Translations under genes and position numbers: made by a program
Notes under the pieces: model-generated
Databases searched by the model: none
Seen by the model: the letters and a program-made list of their open reading frames with translations, nothing else
What the model was told of the DNA's origin: nothing
Part shown: positions 1 through 10,786 of the stretch, piece by piece
Position numbering within the stretch: the stretch's first letter is position 1
How the letters are laid out: the number at the start of each line of letters is the position of its first letter
NCBI GenBank assembly: GCA_013423385.1
Contig: BLZA01000028.1
Span: forward strand, 310,001-374,000
Direction: 5' to 3'
DNA length: 64,000 nt
DNA from: Naganishia liquefaciens
Lineage: Eukaryota; Basidiomycota; Tremellomycetes; Filobasidiales; Filobasidiaceae

Positions 1-1103
1 TGAGGGAGAAGTAGTGGAGAAGGGTACAAAGTGGGTGTTAAGGAGTGATTTGATGTATCAGCGGTGAATGAATCAGGAGGGTGCAGAGGGGATATCGGTT
101 GTATGGGATCAAGGCAAGAGGTATATCATCCACGGGGCGTCTGGTAGAAATAGTGTGAGATCAACCGACACGACCGCTCATGGTATCCTCGGCATACGAG
201 GCAAGATGAAACCGCAACACTTCTAGATTCCGAGTTCGCAGACTTTCTTTATCCGCTCGTCGATAGACGGGAGCATAGGAAGCCGCCAGGAAAAGCGATG
301 CTGCGACCCCTCGACTCACTGATGAACCCTTTCTGGACCATAACACCACCATGTCGTAGTCTTGAGGGCAGCGCGACTTACCGAAATCTGGTCCTGAGAA
401 TGCGACTCTCTTTGGGAAGTATCGGCGATTACAGTTTGAGAGGGGAAATCATTGCTGTACGGGAAAGGCGGAGAACGGCGGGAGACGTTATAAGGCTCTT
501 GGAGGATCTCAGTTGATTACGGCGACTGGGCTCGGTATTGCTCCTTTCGCCCGCCCAGCACGCTAATAGGCCATTCACCGCTTTTCCAAGTAGATAACGG
601 TACGAAAGGGCGCAAACGGTACAAGGTCGAAAGCTTACGCCTGTCACAGATGACCTTGGGTTCGTGCCGACTCCCATGACTTTGATTCCGACAGCATGTG
701 CGACGCATCCCATCCGAACGGTGGCGAATGCCACGAATGACGGGCACATGAAGGGCCAACCACGTCGTCGCTTAGCGCAACAAGTGGAATGCGACTTTGT
801 TTCTCCCTCGCGCGGGCAACGCGTCCCGCCGCGCGCGTCCAAGCCGAGCGATGATGGCATGCATGGCGAAATACCTCTCGACGTGATTCCTGCCCTGCGT
901 GGTCCGTTCCATCCAGCTGGGTACGTCGACACGAAGCTGTGTGTGGCCTCGCGCATTGGATCGGACATCGTTTCCCGGAGGAGTCGTTTTACACCACCTC
1001 GACCAAAACCACCATCCCCCAACGTTTTATCCGTCACCGCATTCCAGCTGGATCCCGCATTCTCGGACGTCGGTCTTTGCTTGTTGCGTGATCGTGTACC
1101 ATC
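1..1103. other. Upstream region of SPT16, no supported gene
   Basis: Several open frames overlap here on both strands (for example 236 codons on the minus strand at 429-1139 and 186 codons on the plus strand at 664-1224), but none shows a recognisable domain, a convincing start or splice structure. The GC-rich composition makes long chance frames likely. The right part must hold the SPT16 promoter and leader. Confidence 0.4.
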
Positions 1104-4100
1104 ATGTCGGACGTCTCGCTCGATTCCAAGTTGTTCCATTCCCGTGCGAGCCGGCTGTTTGAAAACTGGAACGTACGTGTGCCCGCAATACCCTCATCTT
1201 CCTCGAGCAAGAACCCCCGATTGACGCTTTTCACACTTGTAGAACGCCACACGCGATGCCGATCTCAAGGATTTCGCAGACGTTAATGGGATCTGTGTCG
1301 TCGTCGGTGATGCCGAAGAGGATTCCGGTGCAATGAAAAAGGGCGTGGCTCTGCAGACGTGGTTGCTCGGCTATGAATTCCCGTCGACAGTGATCACGTT
1401 TACGAAAACGTCGGCGACGCGGCGCAAGGTGATAGTCTTGACGAGTCAGAGTAAAGCCAAGTTGTTGGGTCAGATCAAGAACACGGACGACACAGAGATG
1501 GAGGTCGTCGTTCGCCCGAAAGATGCCGCCGGGGGTGCGAAAGCGACGCAGGGCTATGTGGAAAAGATTATCGAGGCGACGGGCGTTGACGGTGGCAATG
1601 TAAAATTGGGTCATTTCGTCAAGGATCAACCCAACGGTAAGATGGCCGAGGATTGGGCCAAAGCTGTCGCGAAAGGTGCCGCTGGTAAGACGATCGATCT
1701 TGTCGACGTCACGCCCGCCGTTTCCGTCGTTCTCGCGCCCAAGGACGAAAAGGAGCTCGACTATACCTCGACGGCCGCGCGACTGTGTTCGACCATCATG
1801 ACACACTACTTCAAGCCCAAGATGGAGAGCATCATTGACAAGGAAACCAAGGTCGCACACGAGAATCTGGCCATGATGATCGAGGAAAAGCTAGGGAGCG
1901 AGGGCAAGGAGCCCGATAGGAAGATTTGGAACAAGAACAAGCAGCTCGGCCAGGTGGATTTCGGGCATTCGGATTGGGTGTATACGCCGATTATCCAGAG
2001 CGGCGGCAAGTACGATCTCAAGGTGTCGGCCGAGTCGAATGCCGATCCGATGAAGAGCGGGATCATCTTGGCGAGCATGGGCATCAAGTACAAGGACTAT
2101 TGCGCCAATATCGGACGCACGTTTATCATAGGCCCGCACAAGAGTCAAGAGGCCAACTATACGTTCTTACTCGAGCTGCAGCAGACGGTACTCAAGCAGA
2201 TGAAGGCCGGAACAAGCATCAAGCAGGTGCACCAGGCCGCCGTGGATTACATTAGGCAGAAAAAGCCCGAGCTTGAGGAGCACTTTGTCAAGACGCTCGG
2301 ATTCGGTACCGGGATCGACTTTCGTGATAGCTCGTACCTGATCAATGCCAAGAATGAGCGAACGCTCCGAGAAAACATGGTCTTCAACGTTTCGCTCGGT
2401 TTCCAAAACCTGCCCGATCCCAAGAACAAGGGCAAGACGTATGCGCTGTTGTTGACGGACACGGTTCGCGTTGGCAAGGAGACGGGCGTCTTACTGACCG
2501 AGGGCAGCCGCAAGGTCAACGAAGTCATGCTCGACGAAGATGTCGATTCGGAATCCGAGGAAGAGCGTCCAGCCAAGGCGACCGCGAAACCCGCCGACAA
2601 GGCTCGCTCAACGCGCGCCGCCGAGCCGGCCCCACGCGGGGTCGTCGTCGGCAGTAAAGTTCTCCGCGCCAAGACGCGTAATCAAGGGCGCGAAGTCGAC
2701 GAGACCAAGGCGGAGAAGATGAAGCAGCATCAGCGCGAGTTGCACGAGATGCTCAAGAAAAAGGGACTGGCCCGTTTCAAGAGCGGCGACGGCAAGGCCG
2801 GTAACGAGGGCAAGACGTTCAAGACGTTTGAGAGTTACAAGCGTGAGGAACAGCTGCCGAATGCAATCAAGCACAAGCGAATCTACGTCGACGAGCCGCG
2901 AAACAGCGTCATCTTGCCCATCTATGGGTTCGCTACGCCGTTCCACATCTCGACAATCAAGAATGTCAGCAAAACGGAGGAGGGCGACTACACGGTGTTG
3001 AGAGTCAACTTTCAGTCGCCCGGACAAATTCTCGGTCGAAAAGAAGATACGGTAGGTTGCACTGTATGGTGGTGGATTTCTGCGCTGACCCATCGTAGCC
3101 CTTCGAGGACCCGAACGCAACGTTCATTCGTTCAGCCACGTTCCGATCGACGGATCACGCCCATATGCAAAAGGTGTCTGAGCAGATCACCAATCTCCGA
3201 AAGGCCCAGAACAAGCGGGAGAACGATCGTAAAGAGTTGGCGGACGTTGTCGAGCAGGAAAAGCTTATCGAGATCAAGGGTGCGGTTTGTTGTTGGCCGT
3301 CCTCGCTCACAGCTAACGCGATACAATTTCAGGGCGACGACCGCACAAGCTGATCGACGTGCATATCCGACCAGCCCTGGATGCCAAGCGTATCGCGCCT
3401 GGAGAAGTCGAACTTCATGCCAACGGTTTACGTTATTATGCCCAGAACGGCAACAAAGTCGGTGAGTCCGAATGTTGTGATCGAGGACTACCGCTGACGT
3501 CTCTTCAGACATCCTCTTCAGCAACATCAAACACCTCTTCTTCCAGCCATGCGACAATGAGCTGCACGCCATCATTCACGTCCACCTGAAAGCCCCCATC
3601 CTATTAAACGGCAAGAAGAAGGCCAAGGATATCCAGTTCATTCGCGAGACGAGCGATGCAATGCACGATGAGACGGGTAACAAGAAGCGTAAAACACGGT
3701 ACGGCGATGATGACGAGATCGAGCAGGAGCAAGAGGATCGACGACGTCGACAGCTGCTCAACCGGGAGTTCCAGGGCTTCGCCACCAAGATCCAGGAGAC
3801 GGCCGAGACGCAGGACTACCAGTTTGAAGTCGATGTGCCATTCCGCGAGCTCGGTTTCAACGGTGTGCCGTACCGCAGCAACGTCTTGTTGCAGCCGACA
3901 ACGGATTGTCTCGTCAACTTGACGGATCAGCCGGTTCTCGTCATTACCTTGTCCGAGGTGGAGATCGTCCACTTGGAGCGTGTTCAGTTCGGTCTCAAGA
4001 ACTTTGATATGGTGTTCATTTTCAAAGACTTTTCGCGCTCACCCGTGCATGTGAATACGGTACCGATGGAGTCGTTGGACGATATCAAGGAGTGGCTGGA

Positions 4101-4658
4101 GTAAGTGGCCGCAGGAACGGGCAGCGTTTTCTCTTGCTCATTCGTTTGCAGCTCGATCGATATCCCATTCTCCGAAGGTCCCGTCAACCTGTCATGGCCT
4201 GCTATCATGAAGACGGTCCAGGAAGATCCAAAGGAATTCTTTGCCGAGGGAGGATGGGACTTTTTGGGCGGCAACGGTGATCCTGTGGGTATATGCTGGA
4301 GTGGCTATGGGACGTCCGTGCTTACGCTTTGTATAGGATGACGCCGACACGGAATCCGAAGAGGAGTCCGCATTCGAGGCTGACAGCGATATCTTTGATG
4401 ACGAGTCTTCGGAAAGCAGTGAGGATTCTGATGGTACGTTTCATGTCTTCTCGAATACATATTTGCGCTAACCCGTGAGATACAGCGTTTGAGGAATCTG
4501 AAAGCGACTCGGGCGGCTCGGAAGACGATACCGAGGGTGAAGATTGGGATGCGCTCGAACGCAAGGCGGAGCGCGATGACCGCAAGTTCAAAGAGGTAAA
4601 CGGGGACGATTCGGGCGAGGATGAGCGAAAGAGCCGAAAGAAGAACGGCAAGCGGTGA
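1104..4658 (+). CDS. SPT16: FACT complex subunit SPT16 (histone chaperone)
   Basis: Large subunit of the FACT histone chaperone, which acts in the nucleus with Pob3/SSRP1 to loosen and rebuild nucleosomes during transcription and replication. I read eight exons: 1104-1172, 1243-3051, 3099-3279, 3333-3461, 3509-4100, 4152-4284, 4337-4433 and 4486-4658, giving about 1060 residues (yeast Spt16 is about 1035). The N-terminus ([16 protein letters not shown]) starts the aminopeptidase-P-like domain. The pita-bread M24-like fold is recognisable around [18 protein letters not shown], without the metal-binding set of active peptidases. A dimerisation and middle domain follows (for example [18 protein letters not shown]), and the C-terminus is a long acidic Glu/Asp/Ser tail ending in a basic [10 protein letters not shown]. 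That tail is the histone-binding feature of the family. The gene converges on MBF1 with a gap of about 180 nt. Identity is secure; small splice details could differ. Confidence 0.96.
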
Positions 4659-4837
4659 TTGTATCTTGTAGATTATCGTGCAGCAATGCCGTGACCATAG
4701 GCCAAGCACTACAAGCAGTCAAACACCATTGGGCATCGAATAAGGCAACCAGTGATTATACAGGGTAGCATGCAATCTCGCCGGCTGCGGCAAGCGCTAC
4801 AAGTTTAGAAATCCTAATTTTGCTCTTTTCGCCCGCT

Positions 4838-5378
4838 CTACTTCTTCTTGGGTCCGCCCAACGGGGTTCCGATCGTCTTGGGGTCACCACGAAGTTTGAC
4901 GCCGAGCACACGCTCCATCTTGGCGAGCAACGCCGTATTCGGCACAGCCCGTCCGCTCTCGTACTCGGCAATCACCTGCGGCTTCTCGTTGATCTTGGTG
5001 GCGAGATCCTTCTGACTCATGCTCTTGCCGTTGGCATCCTTCTTGTCCTGCCTGGCCTTGCTAATGGCCTGTCCAACACTCTTGTCAACGGTCGCGGGCG
5101 GCTTGACCTCGTTCTCCCGGTCGAGCTTCGCCTTTGCCTGGTAGTCGGCCGGACCGTGTGCGCTCGAGGTGTTGATACCGCCGACACGGTCCTTGGCAGT
5201 TGTGTTAACAGCGATACCCATACGCTTGGCGGCGTTGACGGCGGATTCGGATTTGGTGACGGTCGCGTGGTTCTTCTGACCGCCACGGAGAACGGTGACC
5301 TTGTCCCAGTCGTCAGACTGTGGGAAAGAAGACGGTCAGCACAGAGGTGGCGTTTTCGAGGCGAAACTAGCATACCAT
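4838..5378 (-). CDS. MBF1: Multiprotein bridging factor 1 (MBF1)
   Basis: Conserved transcriptional coactivator that bridges TBP and bZIP activators and also guards ribosomes against frameshifting at collided or stalled sites. The protein is 160 residues. The N-terminal MBF1 domain runs from SDDWDKVTVLRG, and a C-terminal helix-turn-helix (Cro/XRE type) contains MSQKDLATKINEKPQVIAEY and ends in the family-typical GTPLGGPKKK. The reading frame is open from 5317 to 4838, but the expected SDDW start has no adjacent ATG. The sequence just before it is a good acceptor (TTTCCCACAG), and a matching ATG|GTATGC lies at 5378-5371. The first coding exon is therefore only the start codon (5378-5376), followed by a 54-nt intron (5371-5318 is its visible core, donor at 5375). 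An internal Met at 5221 would lose half of the MBF1 domain and is unlikely. Confidence 0.93.
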
Positions 5379-5733
5379 TTTTCGTGAAGTGAATGAAGTG
5401 TAGTTGAAAAGGATTTATCGGTGGACGATCAAACGTCTCTGTTGACTGGAAGTGAGCGGATGAATGCGTCAGCCCCGCACTAACACTCACAATAATTGGT
5501 GGTATAACTGCTGCGCCACCGTCTACACCACCGACGACGACTCCCGATGCACGCCTCTATGAACCGCCGCCTGGTCGCGCGACACTGAGAGTCCCAGCGC
5601 CGATCGCTCGCTCCGCTCGCTGGTTTCGTCATTGCCAGTTGTCGCGCTTCTTTCCTTCTGGCTGATTCGATTAGGTGAATAAGGGGATTTCTGCTTTGAG
5701 TTATAAAGTTAGTACAATCGGAAAGCATCATCT
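5379..5733. other. Intergenic: MBF1 promoter and tRNA upstream region
   Basis: Lies between the MBF1 start and the tRNA gene. It should contain the MBF1 promoter and leader on the minus strand. A T/A-rich stretch just before the tRNA (around 5700-5730) is usual for pol III genes. I see no gene here. Confidence 0.4.
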
Positions 5734-5829
5734 GTCTTCATAGCTCAGTGGAAGAGCGCATGCTTAACAGCTTCCAATCTTGGACACCTGTCACGCATGC
5801 GGTCGGGAGATCGAAACTCCCTGAGGATA
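5734..5829 (+). tRNA. tRNA-Val (anticodon AAC) with 24-nt intron
   Basis: All four arms fold. The acceptor stem pairs 5734-5740 with 5822-5828, all seven pairs formed with two G-U. The D arm is 5743-5746 with 5754-5757. The anticodon arm is 5759-5763 with 5795-5799. The T arm is 5805-5809 with 5817-5821. Anticodon AAC sits at 5766-5768 in the loop TTAACA, and the discriminator base is A5829. An intron (5770-5793) follows position 37, the canonical place for nuclear tRNA introns. The T loop reads ATCGAAA, so base 54 is A instead of the usual T. A T-run terminator follows directly. Confidence 0.9.
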
Positions 5830-5837
5830 TTTCTTTT
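5830..5837 (+). terminator. Pol III terminator of tRNA-Val
   Basis: TTTCTTTT directly after the tRNA discriminator base. A run of four T on the coding strand is the standard RNA polymerase III stop signal. Confidence 0.75.
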
Positions 5838-6290
5838 GTTGCTGGCAGCCAGAGGGCACCGTCTGCAGGCAAGTCGATTTTGCTGTTACTTTATCGACCT
5901 TGACGTTCCCACTCGCCATTTGTTTTAAAATACTCCACATGGGCAAAAGACATCTTCGCGTTGTCGGCATAGACTCGGAAGAACGGAGCATGACGATTCA
6001 TACCTTCGTAATTTACGACGATCCTGACCTTTTATTGTTCATTGCCAGAGCTCAATATAGCAACGCGCCTAATCAAACATTCAGTGCGAGAGTGCATCAT
6101 TTTACTTGTGCTGTTTCTAGGGTACTTTCATCGTTATCTCAAATCGCTGCGCGAGAGGTTGACAACCTGAGACTTCAGGATTTTATCCAAACAACGCGCT
6201 CAGCTTACTTCCAACGCAATGCCCTCAGTAATAGCTACGCGGGGACCGACATCTTCTTTAGCAAACTTCAGTGGCGACCAGCATCAAATA
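5838..6290. other. Intergenic, no supported gene
   Basis: A plus-strand open frame starting around 5900 runs through here and into the 3' end of the next minus-strand gene. It shows no recognisable domain and overlaps a better-supported gene, so I leave it out. The region is otherwise featureless to me. Confidence 0.35.
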
Positions 6291-7226
6291 TCATGGGAAT
6301 TCCTCCGCCTGAAAGTTTTCCTCAACAGCTGAAGGTATGTCAAAAGACAAAGGAAGATAAGAATCCATAGTCAACGACGCATCAGCTGTGGCGTTTTGAT
6401 GATAGAACGGATATGTGGTTTCCCCGCCTGTGTTGGCAGTGATCTCAAGCAACTGGCCGCTCGCTGTGAATGCATCAGAATGAGATGAGACATGCGCAAC
6501 GGTATAGTTCGTTTCCTCCTGCGGCATGAGAGTATCCATCGTCTCCTGCGGCATGAGAATATCCATCGTGGACGTGCCACCTTTGGGTGTGCTAAGGTAG
6601 GCTTCATAACTCAGCACGTGGGTCAAGGATTGATCATCGAAAAAGTGACTCTCTTGTTCACTGCAAGTTCTGCGGTATCTTCTCCAATGTTCCGCCATGA
6701 CGTTATCCTGTGAATGTAGGCTGAAGTCACCAGAAATGCTGTTGTCTACGTCATTTGGACCACCAACATGGTAGATTGGTTCTCCGGACCTTCCCGGCAG
6801 AAATTTCGTTCCCGTAAAAGGATTAGTCAGGATAGCGTCTATGACCAAGATCAGTGGCGCTTGTGTTCCATTTTCGGGGAGATCGTGTAATACCAGCTAC
6901 AGGTCCACAAGACGTGAGCGAATTGTCAAGCATGATTCTGGGTTGCTCACTCTCGGCTCTAGCTCCTTCGAATGAGGGAAACGACATAAGTGATTTTCAA
7001 CTTGAGCCCTTTTTCGATGGTAGACGAGACAGTCAGGGTCCGGGCATTGCCAAGAGATGGTCCATTGGTTCAAGTGAGAATTTCGTGCCTCTTCGGTATC
7101 CCACTCAACGCCGCAGGTGCACCAAAACCGACCAACCTTCGGCACGATGCCAATGGCAGAGTCTTCAATTGTGGTTCTCTTGCCGCTCCCGCTGGTATGG
7201 GCACGCTTCGCTCCCATTTTACCCAT
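6291..7226 (-). CDS. Uncharacterised Cys/His zinc-finger-like protein, copy A
   Basis: I do not recognise a named family. Two exons (7226-6951 and 6896-6291, 54-nt intron with GTGAGC donor) give 293 residues. The N-terminal 90 residues carry a basic patch (AKRAHTSGSGKRT) and two zinc-finger-like units. The first is FWCTCGVEWDTEEARNSHL, a C-x-C followed by His. The second follows WTISWQCPDPDC, with later His and Cys residues (VENHLCRFPHSKEL). The rest is polar and low in hydrophobic segments, with a short internal repeat (MDILMPQE, MDTLMPQE). The arrangement of motifs, the intron phase and the intron position all match the neighbouring gene at 8414-9527, so the two are diverged tandem paralogues. 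A nuclear or nucleic-acid-binding role is only a guess from the basic and Cys/His elements. An additional upstream exon cannot be excluded. Confidence 0.6.
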
Positions 7227-8413
7227 ACTGCAGATGCGATTGTATCACGATCGATAATAGATCCGAATGTTTCTGTTCCTGCAAAAGCGAAAAAACGAGA
7301 TACGTTTCCTCTTCAGAATGTTTCCCTCAGCTATTTAAGGTACTTTAATCTTCGTCTCCACGGATGCACAGCTCGAGGTCGGAGAGTGGTGATGACCACT
7401 CGACAAAGGTATGCTCAATGATTGTTGCATAATGCTGCGAGCGTACTGTGCGTTGAATCTCAGCTTGATTGCGCTCGAGCAAAGAAGACTATGCAACGCT
7501 ACTAGCTTGCGACTGTCTGATTCGCGAATGTGACAATGTGATGAGGGTGACAAAAGACGGAACGGCTACTCTTCCTGTTATGAACAAGGCCCGGAGAAGG
7601 AGCTTGCTGCTAGATCATACGAACTATGAAGATTAGAACGCAGAATAGTGGTCTGAGAGACCACTCTACAACTGATGACATGATCTAACCGTTCCTCTCT
7701 AAGTACCAATCCCCCACAGGGATGCTTCCGCCCATCCTGCAGATCACAACAAAGCAGATGCCTTGATGAAAAACCTCCCAAAGGATGGTGGCGGCGCTTC
7801 CGCGGTCGCGCTCGAGATGTCATTCATGACACTTCCTGACAGTCTTTGTAGCATTACACACCGATCGAGCTACCTTTGTCAGCACAGTCAGAGGTAATAC
7901 ACTCCAATAACGCTTCGGCAGTGCAAGGCGGTACAAAAACAGGCCTCTCCAAGGAAGCTACACTTCCAGCAACGTTCAGCGTTTCAATTAGTCAAGGCGG
8001 TGCTGATGCATGCATCTTTGCATTCCCTAAAGGCTTTTTCGATACTTCTGCATGTATGTGGCCTTGAAGGTAGAGACCTTCATGGTACATTATGTCTAAG
8101 CACTATGGAGGACACCACTTATGGACGCTTCAACGAAAATTTTGGGCATATTGTACACATCTTCCACGGCAGGGAATAGAAGCAGGGATGCCATAATGAA
8201 AATATGTCGGGATTCTTTACCTCGAATGCGTTATCCGTGAGAGGCCCGGGAAGTACCAGTACTGACTTCATGCATGCGTAGTTGAGCCATAAAGGCTGAG
8301 CTATAGTAGGAGAGCACTGTCTTCGAATAATAGTCTTTGAATTGAGCTGAGATGTTGCGTCGTGTAAAGGAGAATTTCGCGTAAGCCCTTGCTTGTATAG
8401 ACCTTCACGAATA
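7227..8413. other. Spacer between the two zinc-finger-like paralogues
   Basis: About 1.2 kb with only short frames on both strands. It includes the presumed promoter of copy A (right of 7226) and the 3' region of copy B. A minus-strand frame of 129 codons at 8119-8508 overlaps the end of copy B in another frame and shows no domain. I see no gene, repeat or RNA I can support. Confidence 0.35.
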
Positions 8414-9527
8414 CTAGATACGTCGTTCAGAAGCGAGGTTGTCCTGCGGCGGAGTCTCATTGCGAGTACTGTTGATGAAATGACTGGAAGCGGGCAATGA
8501 GCCGGCATCTCCAGATGACATAGCTCCTGATGCTTGACTGTTGACCAGAGGTTGAATTTCAGAATCGTAGGGATAGGGGTACTGCGGAAACTCCGGAAGC
8601 GGGTGTCTTATGCTGAGCGGGAGACCAGGGGCGTCAGTCTGTTCCAGCGGGTGAGGTACAAACACAAAATTGCTGTTTCTGGCAAAGTACGGGGTCATGG
8701 TGGGATCGGGGTGGTCGTATGTCGAATCTCTCAGTTGTCTTGCCCCGATTCCGGTACCGCCATGCATGAATGCTGCAGTTTGTGCAAACGTTAAAGGGGA
8801 GTACTGCCATGCAGTTAGGGAAGCGAGCGGCTGACCTAGTGTAACTGTATTGCTATTCGGCGTAATTCCATCGCCAGGGATCCCGTATTGCGGAAAGCTG
8901 AAGTTCGATTCAGGAGGAAGAGGAGACAAGTCGCCGCTCTGATCGTTCTGTCCATATGTTTGATGGCCGAATTCCTCTCCAACGGCCTGGTTCGTGTCAG
9001 TCTGAAAGGGCGGATAACCAGGTGCAGCCGAAGGCAAAGTGCCGGATTGTTTCACCCTTTCTGACGGGTACCGCAACATAGAACTTGCAGAAGGTAAGCT
9101 GGGAACCGAGAGAGGTGCGTCTAAGATTCTGATTTTCGGACGGACACCTTCCTGTTGGGGCTGGTTATGGGCGACGAACTGGATCAATTGCCGTCAGCCA
9201 CTCTTGGAAGCGGTGGAGGAGAGAATAAAGAGGAAAGCCCACTCTAGGTTGCCCCTGTTTCTTCCCCTTCATAAACTCTTTTCCACAGGATGAGTAGCGC
9301 GTGTTCAAGTGCTGAGCGATCTCGTCGAGGTCTTGACGCGGCTTCAGACAGAAAGGGCATTGCCAAGACGACGGTCTCCATGCCCTGACATGATTATTTC
9401 GGGCATTGATGTTGGAAAAACTTTTGCCGCATTCACACCAGAATTGAGTTGACTGATCACTGGAGGAAGTACAACGTGAGCGCTTGCGTCCAGGACCCGG
9501 AGCGGATTCTGGACCTTGGTTGCTCAT
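8414..9527 (-). CDS. Uncharacterised Cys/His zinc-finger-like protein, copy B
   Basis: Tandem paralogue of the gene at 6291-7226. Two exons (9527-9243 and 9178-8414, 64-nt intron with branch-like CTGAC and TCCAG acceptor) give about 349 residues. A basic N-terminal patch (GPGRKRSRC) precedes the shared motif FWCECGKSFSNINARNNHV, then SSWQCPFCLKPRQDLDEIAQ with further His and Cys. The zinc ligands look like C-x-C...H followed by C-x2-C...H...C. The second half is Ser/Pro/Gln/Tyr-rich and probably disordered (for example HPLPEFPQYPYPYDSEIQP). The intron falls after the same Pro-Arg in phase 0 in both copies. Two adjacent ATGs (9530 and 9527) are possible starts; an earlier in-frame codon is not an ATG that I can confirm. 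Function unknown. Confidence 0.6.
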
Positions 9528-9713
9528 CATCCAGCACTGAGCAAATGTTGTCTGAAAAAACGTAAAACGCACAGGGAGGGATCAAGCCTTCGAGACTTCC
9601 CTCCGCGTGAGAGCGATATAAACGCGCATCTGGCTTGAGCATAGACTACAGTCTGGGGTAAAAAATGAGGAAGACTCTCAGATCAAAGGAGCGCTCGGAG
9701 GCGTTGACGAAAT

Positions 9714-10668
9714 TCAGACCTCATCACGACAAGTTCTTACAGTCGCTCGCATGCGATTGAAGAAGGTCTGTTGCGGAAGTTTCCGTTGTGTATCGTTGCG
9801 TCGGAAAATGTGTGGAAGGCTGTGCTCGTGTCCAGGCCCTGATGCTGATTTTCTGCAGGCAGTCAAGACAAATGTTCGGGAATACTGGCCTCGTGATAAT
9901 TGATTTCTTCGCGACTTCTGCATGATTGCGCCCGCGCATTGCCTCTTCGCGGCAGTGACGGCTGGCCTCTTTGCTACATGTTTTGGCCTGCTCAACGCCC
10001 GGTGTCAATTGCCATGTCGGAGCTGATCTATTCCTTTACCGCTTGCATCCCCTGCATAGTTCTCCGTTCAGTTCAGCAGTGAAGCCAATGAACACTTGAA
10101 GAGAACGACACAAGGGCGTGATTCGCTCTGGCTGTGCAAAGGAATGGACGTTCTTGACCGTCGAACAACACAGTCCCGGGTCGTATTGCGATCTTCCATT
10201 GATCGGGTAAACGTTGATCTTGCAGGACGGATGTTGTAGCCTCTTCCTGCGGACCTGTGCTCCGATCTCACTGTGATGCTCCACAGCTTGGCGAAAGTCA
10301 ACAGATCAGGATAGCTGTTCGTCTCATACACCGTGCGTCATCCTGTCTCCTTCACTCCTTGGACACCCGGAAGAAGAGTGCCGGGACTCCACACTTGCGG
10401 ATGCAAATGGCGGGATCATTCTGCTATACCCCTTGTCTCAGATCCAGGCATCAGCTGATCGACCGCGCTTCTTCAGCCAGGATGGGATTTCTCCGAAAGT
10501 GGAGGTGCACGTTCCGTCGGTACATCGATTTGGAGCGATCGAACAGCGTGTTCTGCTGATTTCGAAAGGGAATCCAGGTGGCTCCTCGGGCGCTTGAATC
10601 GGAATGGGCGAGCTAGAAGGAAGAGCAATCTTCCGGGGCCGACGTCTTCCCGCGGTCGTGATGCTCAC
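9714..10668 (-). pseudogene. Possible decayed third copy of the zinc-finger-like gene
   Basis: No continuous gene can be read here, but on the minus strand around 10170-10078 one frame contains PFLCTARANHALVSFSSVHW followed by Leu-His-Cys. This echoes the AR-x-NH...SSW-x-C core of the two intact copies. Upstream, at 10668-10438, a frame begins with a basic GRRRPRK patch like their N-termini. Stops and frame changes separate the parts. The similarity is short and judged by eye, so this is a tentative call. Confidence 0.3.
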
Positions 10669-10786
10669 CAGACGACTTTATGCAGGAATCAGTGAATGGA
10701 GTTGGCGGGGCTCGCGTATATAACGCTCGTCTAGGTTACCCTGTGAACGTTGTTGCTCTTTCCACTTCAATTTGAAGGCGCTCAAC